This document shows, piece by piece, positions 1 to 8,504 of a stretch of 64,000 nucleotides of DNA; position 1 is the first letter of the stretch; every line of letters starts with the position of its first letter. The DNA is from JAHQVI01 sp963727575. GTDB taxonomy: Bacteria > Pseudomonadota > Alphaproteobacteria > Rhizobiales > Rhodomicrobiaceae. The notes under the pieces were generated by a model that saw only the letters and a program-made list of their open reading frames with translations, was not told the origin of the DNA and searched no databases. Location of the stretch: assembly GCA_963727575.1 (NCBI GenBank), contig CAVSIA010000013.1, forward strand, positions 1 through 64,000. Direction: 5' to 3'. A program made the translations under genes and the position numbers.

Positions 1-260
1 CGGCGCAGCGTCACGCGGAAGAGGAACTTCACTCCCGTCACGATGCCGTTGCGGTTGCCGATGCTGATGCCGCTCTCGGCCAGATCCAGCTGAAACCGGC
101 GGATATCGTCTGCGGTCGCCGTCTCGGGCGAGTGCTTGAGGAACGCGGCGAACCGCTTGCAGCTTCTGATGTAGCCTTGCTGCGTATGTGGGCCCAGATG
201 ACGCCCGGTCATGTCATCGATCATGCGTAGACGCAGTAGGCTGATCGTATCCGTACTCAT
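1..260 (-). CDS. Tyrosine recombinase/integrase, N-terminal part (runs off window)
   Basis: The 5' end of a gene read leftwards from an ATG at 258-260; about 86 codons are present and the frame is open to the window edge. The peptide begins MSTDTISLLRLRMIDDMTGR and continues with a GPHTQQGYIRSCKRFAAFL segment, the core-binding SAM-like fold of phage-type tyrosine recombinases. From memory, such 'MSTDTISPLRRRM' integrases accompany IS91-type transposases in proteobacteria, but the rest of the element lies outside the window. The catalytic R-H-R-Y domain is not visible, so activity cannot be judged. Its position beside an AT-richer methyltransferase gene suggests the edge of a mobile segment. 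Confidence 0.75.
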   Translation of the reverse strand, partial: MSTDTISLLRLRMIDDMTGRHLGPHTQQGYIRSCKRFAAFLKHSPETATADDIRRFQLDLAESGISIGNRNGIVTGVKFLFRVTLR

Positions 261-420
261 AAAAAACTCCTGTTCGGATCGAGGTTCACACCTCAATCTC
301 AGAACCGGAGTTCCACGATTGTCAGCCCACTTAGCGCGTCCGGGCGATCACGGGGACCGGCCGCCGAAAATATCTCGGCAGCGATTTAGTGCTTGGCTGC
401 ATAACGGAAAGAGATTTCGG

Positions 421-993
421 ATGGCAAACGAAAAAGACTGGTTTCAGGGAAAGACTTTTACGAGTGACTGGTTTTCAAACCAGATACCGACATGGTCGAA
501 ATTGCTCAAAAAATTCGAAAATCGCAAAATCAATATTTTGGAAATCGGATCGTATGAAGGTCGATCTGCGACGTTCATGCTCGAATATTTACCCTATAGC
601 ACGATCACCTGTATTGATCCGTTCTTTGGCGATACGAACGAACGATTTACGAGCAATATGCAGTCTTACGGGGACCGCGTCATCAAGATCAGATCAAAAG
701 CAAACCCGATCCTGCATGATCTAAACGAAGCCGAAAGAAAATATGACCTCATCTATATCGACGGCGATCATCGCAGGCAACCAACATTTTCTCACTCGGT
801 ATTGTCTTGGCCTCTTCTCAAGATTGGCGGCATCATTATCTGGGATGACTACAAATGGAAAATGGAGCTTCCCTCAGAGGAGCGCCCGGAGGATGCCATC
901 AATGTGTTCTGTGAAGCATTTTCGCAGTGCTTGAACATCCTTCATCGTCAGTACCAGGTTGCTGCGGAAAAGACGCAAGCCTGGCCCGAGTAA
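421..993 (+). CDS. Class I SAM-dependent methyltransferase (Methyltransf_24-like)
   Basis: A 190-residue protein starting at ATG 421 after a GGAAAGAG-like site. The SAM-binding motif I is visible as NILEIGSYEGRSATFML, followed by an acidic strand-2 residue in TITCIDPFFG, then YDLIYIDGDHR and a GGIIIWDDY strand. This is the arrangement of small methyltransferases in the Methyltransf_24 group, often found in glycan or secondary-metabolite loci. The substrate cannot be told. The gene is clearly richer in A+T than its surroundings and lies beside an integrase fragment, so acquisition by transfer is likely. The frame is open upstream to 211, but that extension is arginine-rich and overlaps the integrase start, so the start at 421 is preferred. 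Confidence 0.75.
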   Translation: MANEKDWFQGKTFTSDWFSNQIPTWSKLLKKFENRKINILEIGSYEGRSATFMLEYLPYSTITCIDPFFGDTNERFTSNMQSYGDRVIKIRSKANPILHDLNEAERKYDLIYIDGDHRRQPTFSHSVLSWPLLKIGGIIIWDDYKWKMELPSEERPEDAINVFCEAFSQCLNILHRQYQVAAEKTQAWPE

Positions 994-1001
994 TAGCGGA
1001 A

Positions 1002-1091
1002 TTACTCTACAAACCACGGTCGAGCCGCCGTCCCGTCGAGCGACCGGATGAACAGCGTGCCGCGGTGCAGGCCGCCGACGTAATCATCCAT
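1002..1091 (-). pseudogene. Possible 29-codon gene remnant downstream of the antiporter operon
   Basis: Just past the stop of the last antiporter gene is a short reading frame starting ATG 1091, MDDYVGGLHRGTLFIRSLDG and nine more residues, ending TAA at 1002. The composition looks like real protein and the codon use is GC-rich like the operon. It ends where the AT-rich methyltransferase gene converges on it, so it may be the first part of a gene cut by the incoming segment. I do not recognise the family. It could equally be chance. Confidence 0.25.
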
Positions 1092-1107
1092 CCGATCAAG
1101 CGCGTCT

Positions 1108-2796
1108 TCAGATATAGGACAGGATGAGGTAGGCGCCGAGCATCACGGTGGTCCAGAACGCCATCGTGCCGGTCGGCCAGGTGCGGCCGAAAATGCCCTC
1201 CGGGCCGTGATGGCGGTAAAGGCCGTCGCTCAGCGCTCTGGCGACTGCGCCGAGACGCACCACCAGCGCGGTCCATGCCCGCTCGCTGGCGTCGTCGAGC
1301 CCGCGCGCCAGCGTGCCGCCCAGCCGCCGCCAGAACCAGTCGATATCGAGCGTGATCGTCGAGCGTGCGCTTCAGCAGGCCGAGCATGAGGAAGAAGGCG
1401 AGCCCCGAGAACGAGAGGAGCTGCAGCATCGACACGACATGGCTTGCGGTATAGGGCGCGAAGTCGACCTTATACGGCAGCAAGGCATAGAGCGGCCCCG
1501 GCAGAACGCCGATGCCGATGCACAGCGCCGAGCACAGGATCATCGCCGCGCGCATGTTCCATGGCGGATCGCTCGGCCGCAGCCCGGAAATCCTTCTGAA
1601 AGAACACGAACCACGGGAACTTGATGCCGGCATGCAGAAAGACGCCTGCGGAGGCCGCGGCGAGCAGGAACCAGACGATCGCCATGTGCTGCTGCCCGGC
1701 GCCCTCGGCGATCATCGATTTGGTCACGAAGCCGGAGGTCAGCGGAAATGCGGAGATGGCCAGCGCGCCGACGATGCCGCAGATCGTGGTGACCGGCATG
1801 GTCCGGAACAGACCGCCGAGATCGGTGCATTTGCGCTTGCCGGTCATGTACAGCACCGAGCCCGCCGACATCAGCAGCAGCGCCTTGTAGATGATGTGGG
1901 CGAAGGCGTGCGACGCGGCGCCGTTGAGCGACATCTCCGTGCCGATGCCGATGCCCGTCACCATGAAGCCGACCTGGTTGACGATCGAATAGGCCAGGAT
2001 CCGGCGCATGTCGTTTTCCAGGATCGCGTAGATGATCCCGTAGAACACCATGGCGAGGCCGATCCAGATCAGCAGCTCCGTGCCGGGGAAGCCGCGCAGC
2101 AGCACATAGACCGCCGTCTTGGTGGTGAAGGCCGACAGGAACACCATGCCCGACCAGGACGCCTCCGGATAGGCGTCGGGCAGCCACGCCGACAGCGGCA
2201 CGCGCGCCGGCATTGATCAGGAAGCCCGCCAGGATCAGGCAGCGCGGAACAGTGCTCAGATCCATCTTGCCGAAGGCGAGGGAGCCGGTCGTGGCGAATT
2301 CGCCGGCGATTCCGGCCATCAGCAGGACGCCGCCGAGCATGTGGATCGCCGCATAGCGCAGGCCGGCGCCGCGCGCATGCGGTCCGCTCGACCAGATCAC
2401 CACCGTGGAGGCGACCGCCATCAGCTCCCAGAAGATGAACACGGTGATGAGGTCGCCCGCGAGGCTGACGCCGACGGCACCGCCGGCATAGACGAAGGCC
2501 GCCGCCAGCTCGACCGTGCGCTGCTGGTTGAGCGCGAAGAGCGCGCCCGCGAATGCCATGATCGAGAATATCGTGGCGAACAGCCGCGAGAGCTTGTCGC
2601 CTTTTACGAGGATCAGGTCCTGTCCGAGGAACGCCGATTTGAGCGCGACGCCGTCCGGCACCTGCCAGACGAGCCACAGCGTAATGAGCGGCAGCACGAG
2701 CAGCGCCGCGTTGCGCAAGCCGCCTTTCAGCAGCGGCAGCAACAGCCCGCCTGCGATCAGGACCAGCGCCGGTGGCAGGAGCAGATCAGTTGTCAT
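1108..2796 (-). CDS. Cation/proton antiporter ND-type subunit (MnhD/MrpD-like), frameshifted
   Basis: Third ND2/4/5-like proton-translocating subunit of the antiporter operon and the last gene in it. It starts MTTDLLLPPALVLIAGG at 2796 and ends GAYLILSYI-stop at 1108. The frame breaks three times (about 2203, 1588-1590 and 1360); each break is repaired by removing one base, giving LINAGAVPLSAWLPDAY, FFQKDSGLRPSDPPW and KRTLTITLDIDWFWRRL. The repaired protein has the many hydrophobic helices of the proton_antipo_M family, including MAVASTVVIWSS and HAFAHIIYKALLLMSAGSV with the helix-8 histidine and lysine region. A long C-terminal part carries helices plus an amphipathic stretch. The overlap with the preceding small gene indicates coupling. 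The frameshifts are probably sequence errors. Confidence 0.75.
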
Positions 2797-3037
2797 AGTA
2801 GGTATCCGGCCGCTTCAGGATCAGGCCCAACGCCTTTGCCAGGAACACGAGCACGACGCAGGAGGCAAAGCCGAACCAGGCGCTGAAGCCGACCACACCG
2901 TCGATGTCGAATTCGGGATGGTGCGGCACGTAGAAATCGATCAGGACCAGCCCGGCCAGAAACGCCAACGAGACCGCCCAGAGCAGCCTTATCGTGCTTT
3001 TCCGTACCAGCCAGTGGTCGCTATTTTGGTCCGGCAT
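2786..3037 (-). CDS. Small membrane protein of the antiporter operon (83 aa)
   Basis: An 83-residue protein between two ND-type subunits, overlapping the gene before it by 17 bp and the gene after it by 11 bp. Two hydrophobic helices are visible (about residues 17-34 and 50-70) separated by the charged loop HHPEFDIDGVVG, with a cytoplasmic-looking tail ending RPDTYYDN. It is not one of the standard Mrp subunits A-G. Similar small proteins occur beside stand-alone MnhD genes in alphaproteobacteria. The conserved acidic loop and overlapping context make it a real gene and a likely accessory subunit; its function is unknown. Confidence 0.7.
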   Translation of the reverse strand: MPDQNSDHWLVRKSTIRLLWAVSLAFLAGLVLIDFYVPHHPEFDIDGVVGFSAWFGFASCVVLVFLAKALGLILKRPDTYYDN

Positions 3038-4549
3038 CGATCACCACCATCATCTGCTTGGCCAGGGCGAGGGGAATGTCGGGGAAGAAGAACAGCAGCA
3101 CCGTCAGCAGCGCCGTGATCGACAGGGCGATGACGATCGGCAGCGGCGCCTCGCCGTGATCGGCGTGTGCGTCGGGGTTGGGCGCGGCGCCCACCGCATG
3201 CGCATGCGTCTTCTGCGGGGCGATGAAGAACGCGCGGAACACGACGGGCAGGAAGTAGGAGGCGTTCAGGATCGTGCTGGCGACGATCACGCCGACCGCC
3301 AGCCACTGGCTGGTCTGCATCCCGCCCTGCAACATGAACCATTTGCTCAAGAAACCGGCCGTCGGCGGCACGCCGATCATGCTGAGCGAGCCGATGGCGA
3401 AGGCCGTCATCGTCCACGGCATCTTCCACCCGATGCCGTCGAGCTCGCTGATCTCGGTCTTATGCGCGGCGGTGTAGATGCTGCCGGCGGCGAAGAACAA
3501 CGTGATCTTGGCAACGGCATGCGCCGCGATATGCATTGCCGCGCCGATCGCGGAGATCGGCGTCAGGATCGCGGCGGCGAGGACGACATAGGAGAGCTGC
3601 GAGACGGTCGAGTAGGCCAGCCGCTTCTTCAGATTGTCCTGCCGCAGCGCGACCAGCGAGGCCAGGATTACCGTCGCGCCGGCCACCCATAACAGCCAGT
3701 CGGCCGTCCCTGCTCTTGCCAGGACGTCGATGCCGAACACATAGACCATCACCTTGAGCACGGTGAACACACCGGCCTTGACCACGGCGACGGCATGCAG
3801 CAATGCGCTCACCGGCGTCGGCGCAACCATCGCCGCCGGCAGCCAGAAATGGAACGGCATGACCGCGGCCTTGCCGATGCCGAACACGTAGAGCGCAAGC
3901 AGCAGGCTGAGCGCCACGGGCGTCAGCCGGCCGCTCGAGAATGCCGCCCGGCGTAAAATCAAGCGTGCCCGCGATCACGCCCGTGGCGATGATGGCGGGC
4001 AGCAGCAGCACCATCGACGTGCCGATCAGCAGCACGAGATACACGCGGCCGCCGCGCATCGCCTCGGGCGTGCCCTTATGCGTGACCAGCGGATAGGTCG
4101 AGAGCGTCAGCGCCTCGTAGAATACGAACAGCGTGAACAGGTTTTTCGCGAACGCGATGCCCATCGTCGCGGCGATAGCGACGGCGAAGCAGACGTAATA
4201 GGAGGTCTGCCGCGGCTCGTCGTTGCCGCGCATATAGCCGATCGAATAGACCGAGTTGACGATCCAGAGCGAACCGGCGACCAGCGCGAACAGCATGCCG
4301 AGCGGCTCGACCTTGAACGCAAGCTCCAGGCCCGGCACCACCTGGTAGATCAGAGACCTCGGGCCGCGCGCCGGCAAGCACGTGAGGCATCAGGCTCCAC
4401 ACGATCAACGCGACGGCTCCGGACGCGATCAGCGTGACGCCCTCGCGCAGATTGGGGACGCGGTGGAACAGCGGCAGGAGGAGCGCCGCGGCCAGCGGCA
4501 CGACGAAGGCGCCGAGCGTCAGCATCTCCGGGGTGAGCTGCGAGATCAT
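3021..4549 (-). CDS. Cation/proton antiporter ND-type subunit (MnhD-like), frameshifted
   Basis: Second ND-type subunit, starting MISQLTPEMLTLGAFVVPL at 4549 and ending VVIDAGPK at 3021. Two frame breaks, near 4352 and 3933, are each repaired by removing one base, restoring EVSIYQVVPGLELAFK and GGILEGRLTPVALSLL. The repaired protein has the proton_antipo_M core: GIAFAKNLFTLFVFYEALTL with the helix-5 glutamate, KAAVMPFHFWLPAAMVAPTP with the helix-7 lysine, and AMHIAAHAVAKITLFFAAG with the helix-8 His/Lys. These residues line the proton path in complex I ND2/4/5 homologues. It overlaps its upstream neighbour by four bases and is likely co-translated. Confidence 0.8.
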
Positions 4550-6044
4550 TTAAGCCCTCCCAGCAGCATCTTCGCCGCGGCTGCCGCCACGTCCGCGGTC
4601 GCGCGCGTATCGATGCCGAAATAGAGCGTCGCGGCTGCGAGGACGAGCAGCGGCACCAGCATGGAAAGCGGCGGCTCCCGCGCTTCGACGGCGGCGCCGG
4701 ACGGCTCGCGGAAATAGGCTGCCTCCACCACCCGCCCAATATACACCACCGCGATCAGCGAGCTGAGCACGATCAGGAACACCAGCGGCCAGTAGCCTTT
4801 TTCCAGGGCGCCGACGGCCAGATACCATTTGGTGATGAACCCGGCAGTGCCGGGCACGCCGATGATGCTGAGCCCGCCGACGACGAACGCGGCCATGGTC
4901 CAGGGCATCTTGCGGCCGATCCCGGCGAAATCGGAAATGCGCACCGAGCCGATCCGGTAGGCGATCGCGCCCATCGCCAGGAACAGCGCTGCCTTGGTGA
5001 TGGCGTGGTTGAACAGATGCACGATGCTGCCGGTGAGCCCGCTCTGGTTGGCGAGGCCGATGCCGAGCGTGATGTAGCCGATCTGCGCGACGGAGGAATA
5101 GGCCAGCATCCGCTTGCCGTTTTCCTCGAACATCGCGCTGAAGGAGGCAAGGAACATCGCCGCGACCGACAGCACCAGCAAGACCTCGGTGACGGGCAGC
5201 GAGCGGAAACTGATGGCGACGCCGAAGATCGAGAAGAAGATCCGGATCAGCAGGTAGACGGCCACCTTGGTCGCCGTTCCGGCAAGGAACGCCGTCGCAA
5301 CCGATGGCGCATAGGCGTAGGCGTTCGGCAGCCAGACATGCAGCGGGAACAGCGCCAGCTTCAGGCAGATGCCGACGGTCAGGAAGGCGAGCGCCGCGAG
5401 CACCGGCCGGGAGAATTCCGCCGATGCCGGCCCCAGCCGGCTGGCGATGTCGGCCATGTTCAGGCTGCCGGTGACCAGATAGAGCAGCGCGATGCCGATG
5501 ACGTAGAAGGTCGCGCCGATCGTGCCGACGATCAGATATTGATAGGAGGCGAGCAGCGAGCGGCGGTTGCGTCCAAGCGCGATCAGCACATAGGTCGACA
5601 GCGAAGAGATCTCGAGGAACACGAACACGTTGAAGGCGTCGCCCGTCACCGCGATGCCGAGCAGCCCGGTCAGGCACAGCAGGTACATGGTGTAGAACCA
5701 GGCCTGCCGGTGCGCGTCGATCTCCTTGGCGACGCTCTTGCGCGCGAACGGCATGATCACGGCGCCGACCGAGGTGACCAGCATCAGCACGAAGGCGTTG
5801 AGCGCATCGACGCGGTATTCGATGCCCCACGGCACCGCCCAGCCGCCCATCACATAGGAAAGCGGTCTGGCCCGTCGTCATCACCTTCCACAGCATCCAG
5901 ACCGAGATGCACGAAGCCGATCCAGCTCACCAGCAGCGCGAAGGCCCACGCCGTCGTGCCGCGCCGGAAGAAGGCCGACAGCAGCGCGCCGATGAGCGGC
6001 ACCAGCACCTGGAGGATGGGAAGATGCGCCTCGATCGAGCTCAT
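4546..6044 (-). CDS. mnhD: Monovalent cation/H+ antiporter subunit D (MnhD), frameshifted
   Basis: First ND-type subunit, directly after mnhC with a four-base overlap, the usual position for MrpD. It starts MSSIEAHLPILQVLVPLIG at 6044. Two breaks close together (about 5909 and 5863) are each repaired by removing one base, giving WIGFVISVWMLWKVMTTG and TGQTLSYVMGGWAVPWGIE; from there the frame is open to 4546. Signature stretches include DAFNVFVFLEISSLSTY (helix-5 Glu), LALFPLHVWLPNAYAYAPS (helix-7 Lys) and HLFNHAITKAALFLAMG (helix-8 Lys). The protein carries protons through the membrane in exchange for Na+ or another cation. Both breaks look like base-calling errors. Confidence 0.85.
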
Positions 6045-6406
6045 ATCTCCCCGTCCTCGGAAAAGATCTCATCCTCCTCGATCGTGCCATAGGCCTCATG
6101 GATGCGGACGACGAGGGCGAGGCCGAGGGCAAGGGTCGCCACGCCGACCACGATCGCCGTCAGGATCAGCACATGCGGCAGCGGGTTGGAGTAGACGGTG
6201 AAAGCCGGATCGATGATCGGCGCGGTGCCGCCGATGATCTTGCCGGGCGAGATGTAGAGCAGATAGACCGAGGTCTGAAAGAGCGACAGGCCGACCAGCT
6301 TCTTGATCATGTTGCCATGCGCGATGACGACGTAGAGGCCCGCGATCATCAGGAAGATGGTGATCAGATAGTTGTAACGGTCGACGAGTTCGAAAAAGAC
6401 GCTCAT
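6041..6406 (-). CDS. mnhC: Monovalent cation/H+ antiporter subunit C (MnhC, NuoK-like)
   Basis: A 121-residue three-helix protein homologous to complex I subunit NuoK/ND4L. Visible features are an N-terminal helix (YLITIFLMIAGLYVVIAH), the GNMIKKLVGLSLFQTSVYLL helix and a third helix LILTAIVVGVATLALGLALV, followed by an acidic tail ending EEDEIFSEDGEI. The length fits MrpC. It overlaps mnhB upstream and mnhD downstream by four bases each (ATGA type), so the three are translationally coupled. It is expected in the inner membrane, contacting the ND-type subunits. Confidence 0.88.
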   Translation of the reverse strand: MSVFFELVDRYNYLITIFLMIAGLYVVIAHGNMIKKLVGLSLFQTSVYLLYISPGKIIGGTAPIIDPAFTVYSNPLPHVLILTAIVVGVATLALGLALVVRIHEAYGTIEEDEIFSEDGEI

Positions 6407-6822
6407 GAGCGTCCCCGCTCGGCGAACGCGTAGAAGATCGCGGTCATCGTGGAGGACACGGTGATCAGCACCCCGGTCTCGATGATCAGAATGCCGAGTT
6501 CCTGGCCGTGCGCCGCCTCGTGGGAGAGCACGCCGTAGTCCAGGAAATTATGCCCCTCGAACAGCGCCGGGATGCCCGCGCTTGCATAGATCAGCACGCC
6601 GAGCGGTATGAGACGCTCGACCAGTGCCTGCGGCGCGAAGCGTTGGGCGGCGGCGACCCCGAAGATCAGCCCATAGAGGATGACCATGGCCGCGGCGATC
6701 ACTCCGGCCTGGAAGCCGCCGCCGGGGCCGAAATCACCGTGGAAATGAACGTAGAGCGCAAACAGCAGGATGAATGGCAGGATCAGCTTGACGCCGATCC
6801 TGAGGATCACGTCGAATTTCAT
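6403..6822 (-). CDS. mnhB: Monovalent cation/H+ antiporter subunit B (MnhB)
   Basis: A 139-residue membrane protein with four hydrophobic helices and the hallmark MnhB loop HFHGDFGPGGGFQAGVIAAA near residues 26-45. This glycine-rich motif is diagnostic of the MrpB/MnhB domain. The remainder (LILYGLIFGVAAAQRF, LIPLGVLIYASAGIPALF and LIIETGVLITVSSTMTAIFY) fits the family throughout. It sits between the DUF4040 gene and mnhC with four-base overlaps on both sides. It is a structural subunit of the antiporter complex. Confidence 0.9.
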   Translation of the reverse strand: MKFDVILRIGVKLILPFILLFALYVHFHGDFGPGGGFQAGVIAAAMVILYGLIFGVAAAQRFAPQALVERLIPLGVLIYASAGIPALFEGHNFLDYGVLSHEAAHGQELGILIIETGVLITVSSTMTAIFYAFAERGRS

Positions 6823-7379
6823 GATGCCGCCGATCCCTCCTCTTTCTTGTCTTTCTTGCGCCTGCGCCCGCTGAGCAGCAGCATCACGCCGATGCCGGCC
6901 GTAAAGATCACCGTCGTCTCGCCGAGCGTGTCATAGCCGCGATAGTCCGCCAGCACGGAGGTGACGACGTTCGGCACCATGGTTTCCTTGATGGTGTCGT
7001 TGAGATAGCGCGGCACCGTATGGGTGTGGATCGGCGAATTCGCGACGCCGAAAGGCGGCAGGCTGACCGTGCCCCAGATCAGCGCGGCGCCGACCGTTCC
7101 GGAAACGAACAGCGGCAGGATCACGTTGCGCGGCTTCGGGGATTCGCGCGATTTGGTCAGCGACAGCGTCGCCAGCAGAACGATGGTCGACACGCCCGCG
7201 CCGACGGACGCCTCGGTCATGGCCACGTCGACGGCGTCGAGCACGATGAGTACGCTTGCCATCAGGAAGCTGTAGATGCCGGCAAGGATGACCACGCCGA
7301 ACAGGCTGCGCTGGCGGATGACGGCGAAGGTCAGGACCACGAGCAGCGTCAGCAGCACCGCGTTGACGAAGGATTCCAT
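6819..7379 (-). CDS. DUF4040/MbhD-MbhE fusion subunit (equivalent of the MrpA C-terminus)
   Basis: A 186-residue protein. Residues 1-75 form the three-helix DUF4040 (MbhD, NuoJ-like) domain with SLFGVVILAGIYSFLMAS and DVAMTEASVGAGVSTI. Residues 90-172 match the MbhE-like domain, with the conserved NVVTSVLADYRGYDTLGE stretch followed by a helix. In classical Mrp operons these two domains form the C-terminus of the large MrpA protein; here they are separate from any ND5 part. The gene order E-F-G-(this)-B-C-D thus mirrors the antiporter half of archaeal mbh hydrogenase operons. A short basic/acidic tail RRRKKDKKEEGSAAS ends it. It overlaps mnhB by four bases. Confidence 0.82.
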   Translation of the reverse strand: MESFVNAVLLTLLVVLTFAVIRQRSLFGVVILAGIYSFLMASVLIVLDAVDVAMTEASVGAGVSTIVLLATLSLTKSRESPKPRNVILPLFVSGTVGAALIWGTVSLPPFGVANSPIHTHTVPRYLNDTIKETMVPNVVTSVLADYRGYDTLGETTVIFTAGIGVMLLLSGRRRKKDKKEEGSAAS

Positions 7380-7753
7380 CAGTCGCCCTTCCCCGGTTTC
7401 GGAGCGCCCGCGCCTGCGGTCATCCCCGTCCAGGCGCCGCGGCGATCCTCGCTGAGCTTCGGCACAACGCCTTCATGCATAGCCGCCTGAGCGAGAGCAT
7501 GCGTTGCCGTCGGCCCGGTGAAGAAGAAAAGCGCCAGCAGAAACAAAAGCTTCAGCGTGACGAGGCTGAAGCCCGCCTGCAGCATCAGCCCGATGAGCAG
7601 GAGGCCGGCGCCCAGCGTGTCGGTGACGCTGGCGGCATGCATCCGGGTGTAGAGATCGGGCATCCGCACGATGCCGATGGCGCCGATGATGACGAAAGCG
7701 CTGCCCGCAAGGATCAGCGCCCAGCTCAGGATATCGATTAGCAGCGCGATCAC
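7379..7753 (-). CDS. mnhG: Monovalent cation/H+ antiporter subunit G (MnhG)
   Basis: A 124-residue protein with the PhaG/MnhG/YufB domain in residues 1-90: an N-terminal helix (SWALILAGSAFVIIGAIGIV), the conserved RMPDLYTRMHAASVTDTLG loop, then helices LLLIGLMLQAGFSLV and KLLFLLALFFFTGPTATHAL. The C-terminal 30 residues are polar and glycine-rich and probably cytoplasmic. Its stop abuts the start of the next gene and its start overlaps mnhF by four bases. It is a small structural subunit of the antiporter. Confidence 0.9.
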   Translation of the reverse strand: MIALLIDILSWALILAGSAFVIIGAIGIVRMPDLYTRMHAASVTDTLGAGLLLIGLMLQAGFSLVTLKLLFLLALFFFTGPTATHALAQAAMHEGVVPKLSEDRRGAWTGMTAGAGAPKPGKGD

Positions 7754-8031
7754 GATGCCTTCTCCTCGTCCGCGTCATGGGCAAGGTCGCCGTGACGGAA
7801 GAATTTGAGGACGGCGAGCGTCGAGATGACATTCAAGAGCGCATAGGTCAGGCCGATGTCGAGCCATTCCGGCCGGCCTTTGAGAAAGCCGAGGACCGCC
7901 AGCAGCAGGATGGCCAGGGTGCCAATGGAGTTGCTGGCGAGCACGCGGTCGAAGACTGTCGGCCCGCGCACCGCCCGGGTCACGGCGAGCACCAGGGCCA
8001 CCAGAATAGCGATCGTTGCCGCTGCGAACAT
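7750..8031 (-). CDS. mnhF: Monovalent cation/H+ antiporter subunit F (MnhF)
   Basis: A 93-residue protein with three helices and the MrpF signature: RAVRGPTVFDRVLASNSIGT after the first helix, then LAILLLAVLGFLKGRPEWLD and the helix IGLTYALLNVISTLAVLKFF. Length and order match MrpF/MnhF subunits. It starts at 8031, sharing its first base with the last base of mnhE, and overlaps mnhG by four bases. In studied Mrp systems the F subunit has been linked to bile-salt and cation resistance; no substrate can be deduced here. Confidence 0.9.
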   Translation of the reverse strand: MFAAATIAILVALVLAVTRAVRGPTVFDRVLASNSIGTLAILLLAVLGFLKGRPEWLDIGLTYALLNVISTLAVLKFFRHGDLAHDADEEKAS

Positions 8032-8504
8032 CAGCCGGTTCCCTCGAATTGCTTGACGCGGGCGTCCATGCCGCCCTCCTCCAGATCGATGGCACCTTCG
8101 CGGACGATGGCGTGCACCGTAAGTTCGTTGCCTCGCACATGGGTGGTGATCGTCCCCGGCGTCAGCGTGATCGAATTGGCGTAGACGACGATGCCGACGG
8201 AGGTCCGCTGGCTGGCGTTGACGACCGTCATGGTCGGTGAAATCGGAAGCTTGGGATTGACGATGATCTTGGCCACGCCCCAGGCGGACTTGAAGATCTC
8301 CCAGATCAGCCAGGGAAAATAGGTCAGCGCGCGCCCGAACAGTTGGATGGGGGGCGTCTCGCTATCGACCGCGCCCATGCGCCGGGCCGCCAGCACGCAC
8401 AGGACCGACGAGGCAGCGCCGATCCCGACCAGCAACTCCGTGTAGTGCCCGGAGAGCGCCAGCCAGAATGCGAACAGCATGATGGCCAGGCTGAGATAGC
8501 GCAT
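8031..8504 (-). CDS. mnhE: Monovalent cation/H+ antiporter subunit E (MnhE)
   Basis: First gene of the antiporter operon; 157 residues with the MNHE domain. Two N-terminal helices (LSLAIMLFAFWLALSG and LVGIGAASSVLCVLAARR) are followed by LTYFPWLIWEIFKSAWGVAK and a soluble part containing SVGIVVYANSITLTPGTITT and the conserved HAIVREGA-like segment. This length and order are typical of MrpE. It starts ATG 8504 after a GGAGG-type site in the spacer. No other antiporter gene lies upstream, so transcription probably begins in the spacer to its right. Confidence 0.9.
   Translation of the reverse strand: MRYLSLAIMLFAFWLALSGHYTELLVGIGAASSVLCVLAARRMGAVDSETPPIQLFGRALTYFPWLIWEIFKSAWGVAKIIVNPKLPISPTMTVVNASQRTSVGIVVYANSITLTPGTITTHVRGNELTVHAIVREGAIDLEEGGMDARVKQFEGTG

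Noticed and set aside
1108..8504. Interpretation as complex I (nuo) or a hydrogenase operon
   Set aside because: Subunits E, F, G and B (MnhB GDFGPGGG motif) are antiporter-specific and no Fe-S, flavin or NiFe subunits are present.
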